Source: Phyto melanocephala (Eukaryota > Arthropoda > Insecta > Diptera > Rhinophoridae). From it: a DNA stretch of 64,000 bases. The DNA is taken from NCBI GenBank assembly GCA_941918925.1, contig OW799234.1:65501543-65565542 (forward strand), in the 5' to 3' direction. The position numbers and the translations under genes are program-made. The notes below the pieces were generated by a model that did no database searches, was not told the origin of the DNA, and saw only the letters and a program-made list of their open reading frames with translations. The first letter of the stretch is position 1; each line of letters starts with the position of its first letter. Below, piece by piece: positions 21,381 to 32,662 of the stretch.

Positions 21381-24215
21381 ATGACTCTTATAATTATTCA
21401 GTGGAATATACGAGGGTACATTAATAATTACAGCAACCTTCAACTTTTGTTAGCAGAGAAATGCCCAGATATAGTTTGCCTTCAGGAAACTAAATTGAAA
21501 AACGATCTAACCCCAGTTGTTCCTAAGGAATATACCGGGTATTTTTTTAACCCAAATACCACATCAAAACAGGGTGTAGCCATCTTAATAAAAAAGAATA
21601 TACCACATAAAATTATACGGACAACTCCGTCCATTAATGCCCTTGGCCTAGAAATAAATTCATATATTACTTTCTCGCTTTTTTCACTTTATTTTCCCCC
21701 TCAAATCCCAATCATAAGTTCCGAATTAGTTAATCTTATTGACAGCACTAGCACTCCTGTCTTAGTTGTTGGCGATTTTAATGCTTGGAGTCCTTTATGG
21801 GGCTCTTCTTGTACGAATAATAGAGGCACCCTTCTTGAACACTTTCTGAACGACAAAAATCTGTTTATCCTCAATGATGGCTCACCTACACATATAAGTA
21901 CGCACAACACACTCACACATATTGACTTATCCATAGCATCAATCCCTCTTTTGCCAATTTGTGAATGGAGTATTATAAACGACCCACATAACAGTGACCA
22001 TTTCCCAATTAGTTTAAAACTACATTTTAACAATCCCACAATATTTTATTCTTCTTCTAAATTTAAGACCAAAGACGCTAACTGGGATCTTTACCGCACC
22101 AATATTTTACGACACAGCAGCAACTTTGAATCAACTGATGACACAAATAAAGAAGCGGCTATTATAAAAAAGGTTATTCGGCTTTCGGCGAACAATAGTA
22201 TTCCACATACTCTTGGTGATAGAATAGTAAGAAGGAAAACTGTTCCTTGGTGGTCATCTGAATTACAACTACTTAGAAATGAAAAACAAGTATCCTGGAG
22301 AAATTTTCGACAAAACATGTCAACCGAAAACTTACTAATATACAAAAGAAAAAATGCATTATTTAATAGAGCCAAAAAGATAGCTAAACGCAAATCATTT
22401 GAGGAATTTACAGAAAACCTTAACCCCGGAACATCTTCTGCGATCTTATGGCAAGGTATTCGGAAATTAACGGGACACTACGTACCACATTTAATAAACA
22501 CAATTTCCTTTAACGGTAACGTTATAACAAACTCCTACGATGTATCAAATACTTTTGCCAAATACTGGTCAGATTGTTCAAAAGACTCAACATTTTCCCA
22601 ACAATTTCAAAATATGAAAACCCAAACCTTATTATCTTCGGCAGTGACATTTTCTAGGAAATCAATAATATTGGAAAGGCCATTCAATATGCAGGAACTG
22701 ACCTTCAGCATTGACACGTCCAGGGGAAAAACTCCTGGAATGGATAAAATATCTTATTGTATGCTAAAAAATGCTCCTCATAGTTTTAAGGATCGCATAT
22801 TGAAATTATTCAATAACATCTTTGACTCTAGTGTAATTCCACAATTTTTCAAAACAGCCTTAGTCGTTCCGATATATAAAAATGGCAAACCTATGGAAAA
22901 TATTGACTCATTTAGACCCATTTCATTATTACCATGTTTGACTAAGATCATGGAAAAAATGATTTCAAGACGTCTAATGTGGTATATAAAGAAGCATAAT
23001 CTTCTGTCATATAATCAAACTGGTTTCCAACCAGGTCTTGGTACAATTGACACGTTACTGTTTTTAGACCATTTGATATGCAAAAACCGCTCTATGAAGA
23101 GACATACATCTATTCTTTCAATTGATTTTATAAAAGCGTTCGACAAGATTGGAGTACATATTGTGCTTAAAAAATTAGCAGATTGGTCGATAGGACCAAA
23201 AATATACAATTTCATAAAATCATTCTTAACAAATCGTAAATTTAAAATACGAATAAATAATGCAATTTCAAAATTATTTCCACTCAATAATGGAATCCCC
23301 CAGGGATCTCCATTATCCGTTATCCTATTTATTATTGCTTTTGATGACTTAAGTCGCATTTTAAATACTAATAGAAAAATTAGTCACTGCTTATATGCGG
23401 ACGATCTCTATATTATAAGCAATGAACATTTAAGTGACGAAATTAAAAATAATTTTGAAAATGCATTAGAGATAATTGACAACTGGTCCACATATTCAGG
23501 TGCAAATATTTCGTTTGAAAAAACGAAACATTTACACATTTGCAGAAAAAGAGCTTGTAGCAATACTTGCATTAAGTTTAGGAACATCACTGTTAAAAAT
23601 GTAGATAACTGTATGATACTAGGACTAAATATTGATAGTAAATATAATTTTAAATATCATTGTAATTACCTAAAACAGGAATTAACCAAGAAATTTAATA
23701 TTATTAAGTTCCTTTCATCACCTAAAAGTTTAATGCATACACACAGCCTCCTAAGATTGGTAAAAGCAGTTATTGTTGCAAAAATAGATTATGGATTAGT
23801 GATATACGACAAAGCATCAAAATCTAATCTACAAAAAATCGAGAGCGTAATAAATGCTTCGATTAGAGCCAGTTTAAGAGCTTTTAGAACAACACCAGTC
23901 AAAAACCTACGAGCAGAAGCTGGAATCGACAACCTACATCTCCATGCAAACAAAATAAAGTGTAGACTATTACACAAAATTTTATTTGCAAATTCACGAC
24001 TTCTTCGTAAACAAATTTCAAGGCTAACAAGTAAAAAAAGGGAACAAAAGTACCCATCTACTCTCTCCCACCTGTACAAAATGACAAGTAGATTTAATTA
24101 TAATAAATTTACTCCCCCAAAGGAAAGTTTTCCTCCATGGCTTTTAGAACCTAAGTCATTTGTAAATAACCTGCTTTCGTATAAAAAAAAACCACACACC
24201 GCCAGAAGTATATAA
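21381..24215 (+). CDS. I-like element ORF2 (endonuclease and reverse transcriptase)
   Basis: 944 residues. An APE-type endonuclease covers about 1-220: QWNIRG at the start, CLQETK at 33-38 with the catalytic Glu, GDFNAWSP at 131-138, and SDHFPI at 205-210. The reverse transcriptase follows: motif A IDFIKAFDK with Asp582, GIPQGSPLS, and the active-site YADD at 672-675. The frame ends at TAA 24213-24215, shortly after a run of nine A at 24183-24191. RNase H continues in the +1 frame, so the original ORF2 was longer by roughly 290 codons. The enzyme nicks the target and copies the element RNA into DNA at that site. Confidence 0.88.
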   Translation: MTLIIIQWNIRGYINNYSNLQLLLAEKCPDIVCLQETKLKNDLTPVVPKEYTGYFFNPNTTSKQGVAILIKKNIPHKIIRTTPSINALGLEINSYITFSLFSLYFPPQIPIISSELVNLIDSTSTPVLVVGDFNAWSPLWGSSCTNNRGTLLEHFLNDKNLFILNDGSPTHISTHNTLTHIDLSIASIPLLPICEWSIINDPHNSDHFPISLKLHFNNPTIFYSSSKFKTKDANWDLYRTNILRHSSNFESTDDTNKEAAIIKKVIRLSANNSIPHTLGDRIVRRKTVPWWSSELQLLRNEKQVSWRNFRQNMSTENLLIYKRKNALFNRAKKIAKRKSFEEFTENLNPGTSSAILWQGIRKLTGHYVPHLINTISFNGNVITNSYDVSNTFAKYWSDCSKDSTFSQQFQNMKTQTLLSSAVTFSRKSIILERPFNMQELTFSIDTSRGKTPGMDKISYCMLKNAPHSFKDRILKLFNNIFDSSVIPQFFKTALVVPIYKNGKPMENIDSFRPISLLPCLTKIMEKMISRRLMWYIKKHNLLSYNQTGFQPGLGTIDTLLFLDHLICKNRSMKRHTSILSIDFIKAFDKIGVHIVLKKLADWSIGPKIYNFIKSFLTNRKFKIRINNAISKLFPLNNGIPQGSPLSVILFIIAFDDLSRILNTNRKISHCLYADDLYIISNEHLSDEIKNNFENALEIIDNWSTYSGANISFEKTKHLHICRKRACSNTCIKFRNITVKNVDNCMILGLNIDSKYNFKYHCNYLKQELTKKFNIIKFLSSPKSLMHTHSLLRLVKAVIVAKIDYGLVIYDKASKSNLQKIESVINASIRASLRAFRTTPVKNLRAEAGIDNLHLHANKIKCRLLHKILFANSRLLRKQISRLTSKKREQKYPSTLSHLYKMTSRFNYNKFTPPKESFPPWLLEPKSFVNNLLSYKKKPHTARSI

Positions 24216-25068
24216 ACAAATATTTACTGAAACGTTTGCAAAATTCAAGGAAAATGGCTGGCAATTCATGTATACAGATGGTTCGAAAACTTCAACCAAC
24301 ATCGGATTTGCAGTGGTTAACGAAAACCTAGCCTGCTCAATGTCGGGACTTTTAGCAGAAACTGCAACAATATTTGAAGCCGAAGCTATCGCAGTTGCAG
24401 AAGCTCTCAAATTAACAAAAAGCTCAAACAAAAAAACCATCATATGCACTGACAGCAAGTCCGTTTTTGAAGGGGCGAAAAATGCTAGAAACAAAAATGA
24501 GACAATTGTCCTAATTCAGCAACTCCTAATGGAAATGAATAATAAGGCAAAACTTTTTTGGGTGCCCAGTCACGTCGGAATAAATGGTAATGAAACAGCC
24601 GATCTCGCCGCCAAAGAAACGTATATGGTCCCAACATTTAATTTTATTCCCCAGACAAAGACTTTTATAACGAGAAGTTCTTTGTACAACCTTAACCACT
24701 CTATCCTCCAAAAATGGAGAAATTATAACCATCTGTATCGTGAAATCAATCCAGAAAAAAAACAAATACAAATGCCATTGTCTACAAGCTGCTTAGAAAA
24801 TAAATGTTTTATAAGACTTCGCTTAACCCACACCAGGCTCACCCACGGGTACCTAATATCTAAGAATCCACATCCCACCTGCACCTTTTGCAACAATGCA
24901 CCGTTAACTGTAAGACACATCTTAGCCGGCTGCTCTTCGCTTCGTAATATCCGTTTAAATGTATGTAATTCAGATAATTTTATAAACTTACTAACCACTC
25001 CATCCGAACAAAACATAACTTTAATCAATAAATTTTTAAAACGTATAAACATTCAACATGAAATATAA
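24192..25068 (+). CDS. I-like element ORF2 continuation: RNase H and C-terminal zinc motif
   Basis: Open in the +1 frame relative to ORF2. It reads through HTPPEVYKQIFTETFAKF into RNase H: YTDGSK (first Asp), EAEAIAVAEAL (Glu), CTDSKS (second Asp) and VPSHVGINGNETAD (His and final Asp). All catalytic residues are present. A C-terminal CTFCNNAPLTVRHILAGC zinc-like motif follows. The first in-frame ATG is at 24268, but the domain lead-in begins upstream, so this is a frameshifted tail of ORF2, not a separate gene. A single extra A in the run at 24183-24191, real or from sequencing, would explain it. Confidence 0.85.
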
Positions 25069-25214
25069 CTATCAATAAATTATATATAATTTTAAGTTAA
25101 AACTCTTTGTATGTAAATAATTTCCAAGCCGATAGCCTACGTTGCTAGTGCTTTAGTCCTTAAGATTTATTATAATTTTGAATTGTAATAATATTTGAAT
25201 TAATAATAATAATA

Positions 25215-25225
25215 ATAATTTAATA
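25215..25225. repeat. Target-site duplication, right copy
   Basis: Exact match of the 11 bp at 19666-19676, lying directly after the TAA repeats of the I-like element. Confidence 0.7.
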
Positions 25226-26479
25226 TCGTACGTGACATATCGTATGTGACAGATTTTCTCTTATAATATTCTTAGGTATATATGTAAAGAAAAAAAGTTA
25301 AATTCTAAATTAGGTGCTAAGTTTTAACTGTCACCTTAGCCTACTACAAACTAGTTAAGTTTTAACTTTTTCCCTTAATGAATATGCAGTTTGAGAGACA
25401 TTTATAAAGTGCTTGTCATAATATGAAAACGTATGAAGTTTTATATCTTTGGAATGAGCTGGACATTTTACCAAGAGATAATCAGATTAAACTCTTATTA
25501 TTGCTCTTAAGATAATGTAATAAGCTCTAAAGACCTGCGCATAGTAAAATTTGAGTGTTGGTTATTAAATTCATATAAAAGTAAAAATTTCATCGTAATT
25601 TTTTTTTAAATAATTTTTTTAAAACAATTTTGTAAAATTTAGAAAAAACTATTACGTTTTAAAATTTTGAATAAACACCCCAAAACAATCGAAGTAAAAA
25701 TTATATTCTCAATTTGTAGCAACATCCCCTTTTTGAAAAGTAATCCTTTTGTTGGGCAACTCTGTACACATGTTCATACAAATAGACGTCAGAGAGATGC
25801 CTGTTCGTTGTAGAACATATTTATTACAAATATATGTACATTGAGTTATTTTGCATATGAATGGATGATTGGATAGATAAATAAAAAACAAATGGAAATT
25901 TTATTTATTTTGTTTTCACACTTTGCTTTTTTAGTTTTTGTTAATTGTAGTTTTAAGAATATACATACATACATATGTATGTATATGTATATACATATAC
26001 TTATTTTTTAATTACAATCTTAGACAGAAAGCTATGAAAAAAATGCAGAATTCCTTTCCGGGATTTAAAAACTATTTGAAGTGATTATGAAAACAAATGA
26101 AGAAACAATATGTTTATTTTAAAATAAACAAAATATATAAACAAACAATGTAAAGATATGTTCCCATTAGACAAATATTTTACACAATAGATAAATAAAT
26201 AGGGTGTTCACCATACATACATATGTGTTGGTTTATAACATATTATTTACAAGTGTAGAGTTCATGTATTGTGTAAAATGTTTTTTTAAATAAATTTGTC
26301 AAAGGTTGCCTTAACTTTGCTCGTTCACCTTAATAAGTTAGCGTACAGTTTGTACATGTAGTTTCTCTTATTGAAATTAAATAGTATTCTTAATGTCAAA
26401 TTGGAATAAAAATGTATAAACAACTGAAATATAAGGAAAAATTCATAAAGCATTAAATCTTAAATCTAGGCTTAGTTAC
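25226..26479. other. AT-rich non-coding DNA
   Basis: No supportable gene. It begins with two ATCGTAYGTGACA motifs (25224-25251). ATGTATGTATAC-type microsatellite traces lie at about 25965-26000. Confidence 0.4.
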
Positions 26480-26559
26480 GCTGTGGTCACTATACCTATA
26501 TTCAAAATGATGAAGGGTATAATCAGATTCGGCATGTCCGAACATAACACTCTTACTTG
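26480..26559 (+). mobile_element. Hairpin-ended repeat, 3' terminal fragment
   Basis: Only the last part remains: GAAGGGTATAATCAG, then ATTCGGCATGTCCGAA (hairpin with one mismatch) and ACTCTTACTTG at the end. Confidence 0.55.
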
Positions 26560-26590
26560 TTAGATTTTATTTAAAAATACTTGTACAATA

Positions 26591-26890
26591 AGGCGGGTCG
26601 AAAAAAAAGGTATGTCAGTCACGCCCTAGAATGAAAGATATGTCAATGAAGTTTCTAAAACAGGAAACATTTTTTTTGCCACGCCCCAAAATAAAGCACT
26701 TCTTGTTTTTTATATATAGCGCTGCCATTTAAAGTGCGATCTCAACATGTCGCATATCGTTGTTCATGGCTTGACTATGGCTTCCCTGGGTGACTTTTTA
26801 ATCTAACGTAAAATTAAAGGTTTCATATATGATATCTCGGATCCTTTCCCGCTAATTAAAAAATTTTTTGACACTTGAAATATAGCGCTA
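26591..26890 (+). repeat. Dispersed repeat, copy 1 (second copy at 62155-62455)
   Basis: Shares long blocks with 62155-62455: AAAGATATGTCAATGAAGTT, CACGCCCCAAAATA, GTTGTTCATGGCTTGACTAT and CTGGGTGACTTTTTAA. Same orientation in both. No ends or coding frame could be recognised, so its class is unknown. Confidence 0.6.
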
Positions 26891-26953
26891 ACAGTTATTT
26901 CAAATAGAGATGAGCGCGTGAGTTTTTCAACCACCAAGTCTTAAAGATCACGC

Positions 26954-27466
26954 TTGCAAACAGATTTTCATTCAAATCATTCACAATTCATATTATTAAT
27001 ACTAAATAAATTAATTTGGGCACATGCAGGTTCGCAAGACAGACGTGGCCCTCCTACGATATTAGGCGAACGGCACAACTTATCAACCAGAATCACGCGG
27101 GTATTTCGCTGGCAAGGTAAGTTGCTGGCGGTGTTAACAGGAAAATATGCAAAACAACTCCGATTCCCCTTTAATGACCGTTGTCGCAGATGTTAGAATA
27201 GAGAAAAGAAGGAGTCAGTTTTTCATCTTCTCTACGAATGTCCTGCCCTGGCGGTGAAGAGGCACAGATTCCTGGGCAATCACATACTAGACAACTTAGT
27301 GTATGTATCTACAACTAAGCTAAATGATCTTTTGAGCAACAGGGTGGTCGAGTATTCCATCTCCCCTTGGACCTTTTGTTTAAGGGAACCTCTCGCAAAC
27401 GACAGGTGTGGTGTTGTAAAAAAAGGTGTCATTAAAATTCCACTTGACAGTTTGCAAATTTTGTAG
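26954..27466 (+). pseudogene. 3' end of a second non-LTR retrotransposon ORF2
   Basis: A continuous frame with a single in-frame stop (TAG 27194-27196) encodes the part downstream of RNase H: LSTRITRVFRWQGKLLAVL, LRFPFNDRCRRC, then ESVFHLLYECPAL, giving the CX2C and HX4C zinc motif common at the end of insect LINE polyproteins. It then runs to a natural-looking stop near 27466. It is a 5'-truncated, decayed insertion of a family different from the element at 19677. Confidence 0.68.
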
Positions 27467-27649
27467 CAAACTATCACGAGAACCAACCAACCATATAAAT
27501 AAATAAAATTTTATTATTATTTTTTTTAATTTCTTATTTTGTACATATTATGTTAACATATTAATTAACGATTAGTAAATTTGCTGGCATTTGAACTGAC
27601 AGTTTATGTTCAGTAGCAATGGTGCGTTATACAAGAGAACAATTGTTTT

Positions 27650-27650
<1 letters not shown>

Positions 27651-27739
<89 letters not shown>
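27651..27739. repeat. (AAT)n microsatellite
   Basis: About 29 uninterrupted AAT units. The poly-Asn and poly-Tyr open frames across it are artefacts of the repeat. Confidence 0.95.
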
Positions 27740-27839
27740 TTTCGAAAGTAATGAAAGTTTACTGGTCACAATTAAAAAATTTCTTGCAAAGTATGTTCGG
27801 AATATTAATCTAACTTTAATGAGTATTTAAAACTTTAAG

Positions 27840-30757
27840 GGCTAATGGAACAGCTGTTGATGCTCTACTGGTCATTCAAAAATAAGCCATTAAAACATCG
27901 ACATCGAAGCCGTGTGTTATAGTGTTGGTAAAAGTCGCGAAACATAAATTCGACATCACTTAATTAAAATTTAAGGCTATAAGTTTATGGTGATAATGAC
28001 AGAATATCCAGGAAAAGATAGTTATCCCATACCAGCTGAGCACTCTTATGATCGGAGTGGTGTGTGTCATATATTTTTAACAAGATGATTTTATATTGAA
28101 CAATGTTTTTTATATATTTAACACCAAATATTTAAACTTTCTCCATCATATTATTTTTAAAGTAATTCAAATTTTAGGCTATAAGTTCAATGCGACAATG
28201 ACAGAATATCTAAGAAACGTTAGTTATCCGACATCGTTTACAAGAATTGAAAAATTCAAGTTTACAAAAAATTCGAATTTTTTGTTTTTCATATAATATA
28301 AACATAAATATTTCTTGAGTAAAAAAAAAAATAACGCGTGACACAAAAAAAACTCACGTCACGCGCACACCTCTAACTTAATTTAATTACAAATACATAT
28401 ACATTTGTAACAAAACGCTCCAGTTTTTTTTGGTTAAAACGTTGCAAAAACAAAAGTTGCAAAATGTATATTAAATAAAATAAATTTTAATTTGCAATAT
28501 ATTTAAATGCAATTTAAACACTTATACTTGAACACTTATTAATTCATATGCATAATTTAAACCAATGACAAATTATTGTAAACATTACCGCTGCTTATTT
28601 GTAATTTCTGTAGAAATTTTAATAAACTTTTATTTTAAATAATTTAAAATACATGTTCGCCCATTACGTAGTTAAAAATTATAAAAGAATTGTATACATA
28701 CATACGTACATACACACATATTAAAATAGCAAAAAAAAAAACAAAAACAAAATTTAAGTATTTATTAATTCAAGAGAGACACTTGACATTTAAATCCGAT
28801 TATGAATTCCACGTTAAACTTAATTTGGCGATTACGTATACGCGTTTAATTGTATTTCGTATACAATCGAACAATTAGCATGCGAAATTCCGACTCAGAT
28901 AAACACACACATAAATACATAGATTTTAAATATTGTATGTATTTTTGATATCACCACAAAAAATAAGGATTTTTTTTCTATTTGTTTTTAAAATTTAATA
29001 ATTTATTAAACAAACAAACAAACAAACAAACAAACAAACAAACAACAGCACAAACTCACATGCCAAATTTTGTATTTTTGTTGTTGTTAAAGCGTGTTGA
29101 TTTTTGTTTTGGATGTTTTTCTTATCATTCACATTCTTTTGTTAACTTGTTACTTATTTGACTGTCTAACTGTATGTCAAGTAAACCGACGCGTAAGAAT
29201 CTTGTAGTAAAAAAGAAAAAAAAAACACAATTACACAATTACACACCGAATTTGTTTAATATCCTACTTAAAAGGTTTTACAAACGATTTTCTTAATTAA
29301 CCGCCGTTTTTTTGTTACTTTTTCTTAACAAAAATTATTCGTTTAGTGAACGTATGTACTATATATGTATGTACATATGTACGTATTCTTAAGAATTTTT
29401 GTTCTATGATCGTATACGTTTAAATCTACACTGATCACTTGTTTAGAGGTTGTTGGATGTTGTACTTGTCGTCGTAGTCGACGCAATTAACGTGCGACGA
29501 TTGCATATGTGTGTATGTGTTTGATAAGGGGGGCCTTTGACTGCCCACTACATCTACATATTTAGATCTCCACAAAAGCTCTGTGCATTGGAGTGTTGTT
29601 AACTTAGCGTTTTGGTAGAAAAACTTTAAATAATTAAATTACCATGTTTGTTTAATTGCACATTGAACAAAAAAACCAAACAAATTTGTTTTATGATAAA
29701 ATAATTAAACATTTAAGACGATCGTTTAATAAATGGTTTAAAAGTTATAAAGTATAGATAGATTTTTTTCATTATGAAGCCCAGAGCATGATAATCATGT
29801 CATCGCCTCAGATGAGATTTTAGCAAAAAAGGGTTAAGGTCTCGGGTGTGCATTTTATTTTGGAAAAATAAAATATGGTTCTAAAGATTAAAGGCCTAAT
29901 TATATTATACATTAGCTTGTTTAACCTACTGTTACAATTTACTCAGAAATAAAGTTTTCTGTGTATGAAAAACAATACACAAGCTGCTTTTTCGTTTGGA
30001 ATTTTTAACTAATTTTGTTCATTATCGAAGAGAATAACATTTGACTGAGATTAAGGGAAAATTTTCATATAGTGTATATGGTTTAAAACATTTGATTATA
30101 TGTATTCGCTTATGCCAGCTTATGCCAAATATAGTTAGCGCTAAAAGTTAGAAAAAAGATATGTAGTGCATATAATTTTGTCAAAATGCAATACTCAAAT
30201 TTTTATTGTGTTCCGAGGTAAAGATAGTATTGGTCTTATAACATTAAAAGTTTCGGTTGTAATGTTGTATGAGTTGCAATAGTATATTTTAATTACATAA
30301 AATAATTGAAATTTAGTATTTTACTAAATGGTCTTTATTGAATAATTTTAATTTTTACGATAGCAATTTTGGAATTATTCGTACAAGAGAATATTTAGAT
30401 AGCAAGAGATAAAAAATCATTATTATTTTTATTTATTTGTTGTTAAGGTGTTTATGAGTACCATGGGTCCTCAATTAAGAAGCTGCCAGCTCCCCCTAGT
30501 ACGAGGAATAGACGGTGAAAAATAAAGGCCATTGCTTATTTTACTCTTTACTCCAAACCGTTTAATATATGCTACTAAAATTGAAGCTGTAGCAACTTTT
30601 CATTATTGAAAATCTGCTCACGCATTTGGTAGCTTCCACAAATGTTTTTAGAAGGCAAAACAAAATTATCTTTAAATATGTATCTGTGGGCTACTGGGAT
30701 AAAGTTTTAAGTAAAAAAAAAAAAAATCCTTTATTGCTCTTATTTTTTTTTTATAAA
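27840..30757. other. Long AT-rich non-coding stretch
   Basis: No gene was found. Positions 27970-28035 and 28177-28240 share a diverged duplicate beginning GGCTATAAGTT with GACAGAATATC inside. A (CAAA)n tract is at about 29008-29045. Runs of ATGTACATATGTAC appear near 29355-29385. The stretch could be intergenic DNA upstream of gene A or regulatory sequence. Confidence 0.4.
29008..29045. repeat. (CAAA)n microsatellite
   Basis: Nine consecutive CAAA units in otherwise AT-rich DNA. Confidence 0.9.
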
Positions 30758-30948
30758 ATTTTTAATTGATTCTTCAAGCTCGAGGTCTTTATAAATATTT
30801 GTTGATATAATTTAATTATATAAAAATTTTGTAAAAACACACAATTTCTTTCCTGAAGATGCTACACAAAGGAGTAGCGAAATATTGAATAGTAAATAAA
30901 TCAACAAATATTTATAAAGAGCTCGAGCTTGAAGAATCAATTAAAAAT
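30758..30948. repeat. Near-perfect 49-bp inverted repeat with 93-bp loop
   Basis: Arms 30758-30806 and 30900-30948 are reverse complements with one mismatch in 49. Each arm contains TTCTTCAAGCTCGAG. The loop has AAGATGCTACACAAAGGAGT, resembling the GATGC...AGGAG motif found in some insect fold-back repeats. It is probably a hairpin MITE. Confidence 0.8.
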
Positions 30949-32014
30949 ATTAAAAAAAATCGTTTAAATAAAATTTTAAAAATACGCCACGCCCTTAATT
31001 TGTATATTTGCTAAGCTATAAACACTTATAAAAAAATTCTTTATACAAGATTAACTCTGGCTTTTATAGCTTCTCAGGCATGCAACAATAAATACGTATT
31101 TACATTGTTTGAGAGGTGGCACGTCTATTTTTTAACTTTCGTTAAATTTTTTGTGTGATCACGTATATTAAGGTCTGCCTAAAATGTTGAAAGATCTGGC
31201 GATTTCACGCTAAACGTGACGTCTTAAAAACTTGTTTGTCATCCTAATTTACGATTTAGCTACATGGCGAATTTTTTTTTTGGATATTTTTGATGAGCCA
31301 TAAATTTGTTTTGAAATTCGTTAAATTCAATACGAAAAAATAATTGTATTCTTTTTGTGTTTACTAATCATTTTTAATTTGTTTTAAATAAAAGTTAAAT
31401 ATGATATAGATATATCATGGCGAATTCTTCTCCATTATTGGCGAACTTTATCGATTCGGATTAAATTTATCTTTCAGGATAAAATATAAAATATATTTTT
31501 AAAAATTAAAAAAATTATTAATTTTTATTATTGCCAAAACTAAAAACAGAGGCTTTAAGTATATTTTAAAAATGAAATTGGCGAAACAGGTCAAAATAAA
31601 TCTGACAACACTACTGTGTAATAATTAAAAAAATATGGTAAACCAATCACTTCATTTTAAAAATATGTAATTTAATTTAATTTAGAAAATCTTGCAATAT
31701 TTTTTTAATTCTTAAACATTTTTTAAGAAACCCGAAAAAAACTATTTTTTATTTATTTGCAAATTAGTGTTTCTAAAAACAAAAAAAAAACACTTTATTG
31801 GCATCACCTTGTTTACTAAGGTAAAGCTTTTTCTCTTTTTGTCTTATTAACTGTATGCAAATGTATCTGTATCTATCAGATTTAACGAAAAGAATATGTT
31901 GAAAATACCACTAACACCTTTTGGTATTTTGAGCTCTTGTTATCATTGTATGGATTTGTTTGTTTATTTAGAGAGCCACGTTTGTGCATACGTATTTAAT
32001 TGAGTATTTATGAT
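30949..32014. other. AT-rich non-coding DNA
   Basis: No open frame of interest and no recognisable repeat. Confidence 0.4.
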
Positions 32015-32022
32015 GTCTTGAG
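32015..32022. repeat. 8-bp target-site duplication, left
   Basis: GTCTTGAG, repeated exactly at 32655-32662 on the other side of the element at 32023-32654. Confidence 0.85.
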
Positions 32023-32654
32023 CAGTGTTGCCGCCGACCAACTTTTTTTCGCAGTGAAATCGACAAAAAAACGCAGTGAAGCTTAGTGACGAGAAATAAA
32101 AAAATTTCGTTTTCGTTTGGACAAAAAAAAAGAAAATTTTTTTTCACTTTTTTAACATTTTTTTGCCCTTTTTTTAAGAATTACTTGTTTTTTAATTTTT
32201 TTAGTTAATTTTATCTCAACTACTCAACTGAAATAGAAAAAAATTATTATTTTTGATTGTCAACAACAGTGCAATACAATATAAAAATTAAATAAATGGA
32301 CTGAAAAGCAAATATTTTTTTCACGAACGAGTTTGTTTGTTTTTGTTTTTCTAACGGGATTTTTGACATTTTAATTCAAGACCTAATCAGTCGACTGCAA
32401 CGTAACGTAACAGCAGAAAATGTTGCTGCTATATTTTTAACAGGCTGATAATTTTATCTCGTTGTGTTATAGCATTTACAGACTTACGTGTTAAACACGT
32501 TTGAGGTAAATCATGTTAAGGCGTTGTTGATCAAAAAAAGAGGAAAACTACCAAAAACTGAAAAACGCAGTGATATTAATAAAAACGCAGTTACGCAGTG
32601 ACGACGGGCAAATCGCAGTGAAAAAATGCGATCGCAGTGAAAACGGCAACACTG
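32023..32654. mobile_element. Non-autonomous hAT-like element
   Basis: 632 bp bounded by CAGTGTTGCCG inverted repeats (11 of 11) and an 8-bp GTCTTGAG duplication, the hAT signature. Subterminal GCAGTGA motifs are repeated: two near the left end (32050-32080) and at least four near the right end (32570-32642). Such repeats are usual transposase-binding sites in hAT elements. No transposase frame is present. Confidence 0.85.
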
Positions 32655-32662
32655 GTCTTGAG
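32655..32662. repeat. 8-bp target-site duplication, right
   Basis: GTCTTGAG, the right copy of the duplication at 32015-32022. Confidence 0.85.

Larger units (their letters stand above)
19677..25214 (+). mobile_element. I-clade non-LTR retrotransposon, full length
   Basis: 5538 bp flanked by an 11-bp target duplication. Order: ~205-bp 5' UTR with an A-run at 19736-19757, ORF1 with three CCHC knuckles, a 110-bp gap, ORF2 with endonuclease and reverse transcriptase, RNase H in the next frame, a short 3' UTR and a TAA-repeat tail at about 25191-25214. RNase H together with a TAA tail points to the I clade rather than jockey. Length is like the Drosophila I factor (about 5.4 kb). Apart from one frame change the copy looks intact and hence young. 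Confidence 0.88.

Noticed and set aside
24268..25068. RNase H frame as an independent gene with its own ATG
   Set aside because: Conserved lead-in residues lie upstream of the ATG and continue from ORF2 across an A-run; it is the ORF2 tail.
27572..27813. Open frames of poly-Asn and poly-Tyr on both strands
   Set aside because: They are readings of the (AAT)n microsatellite, with no other coding evidence.
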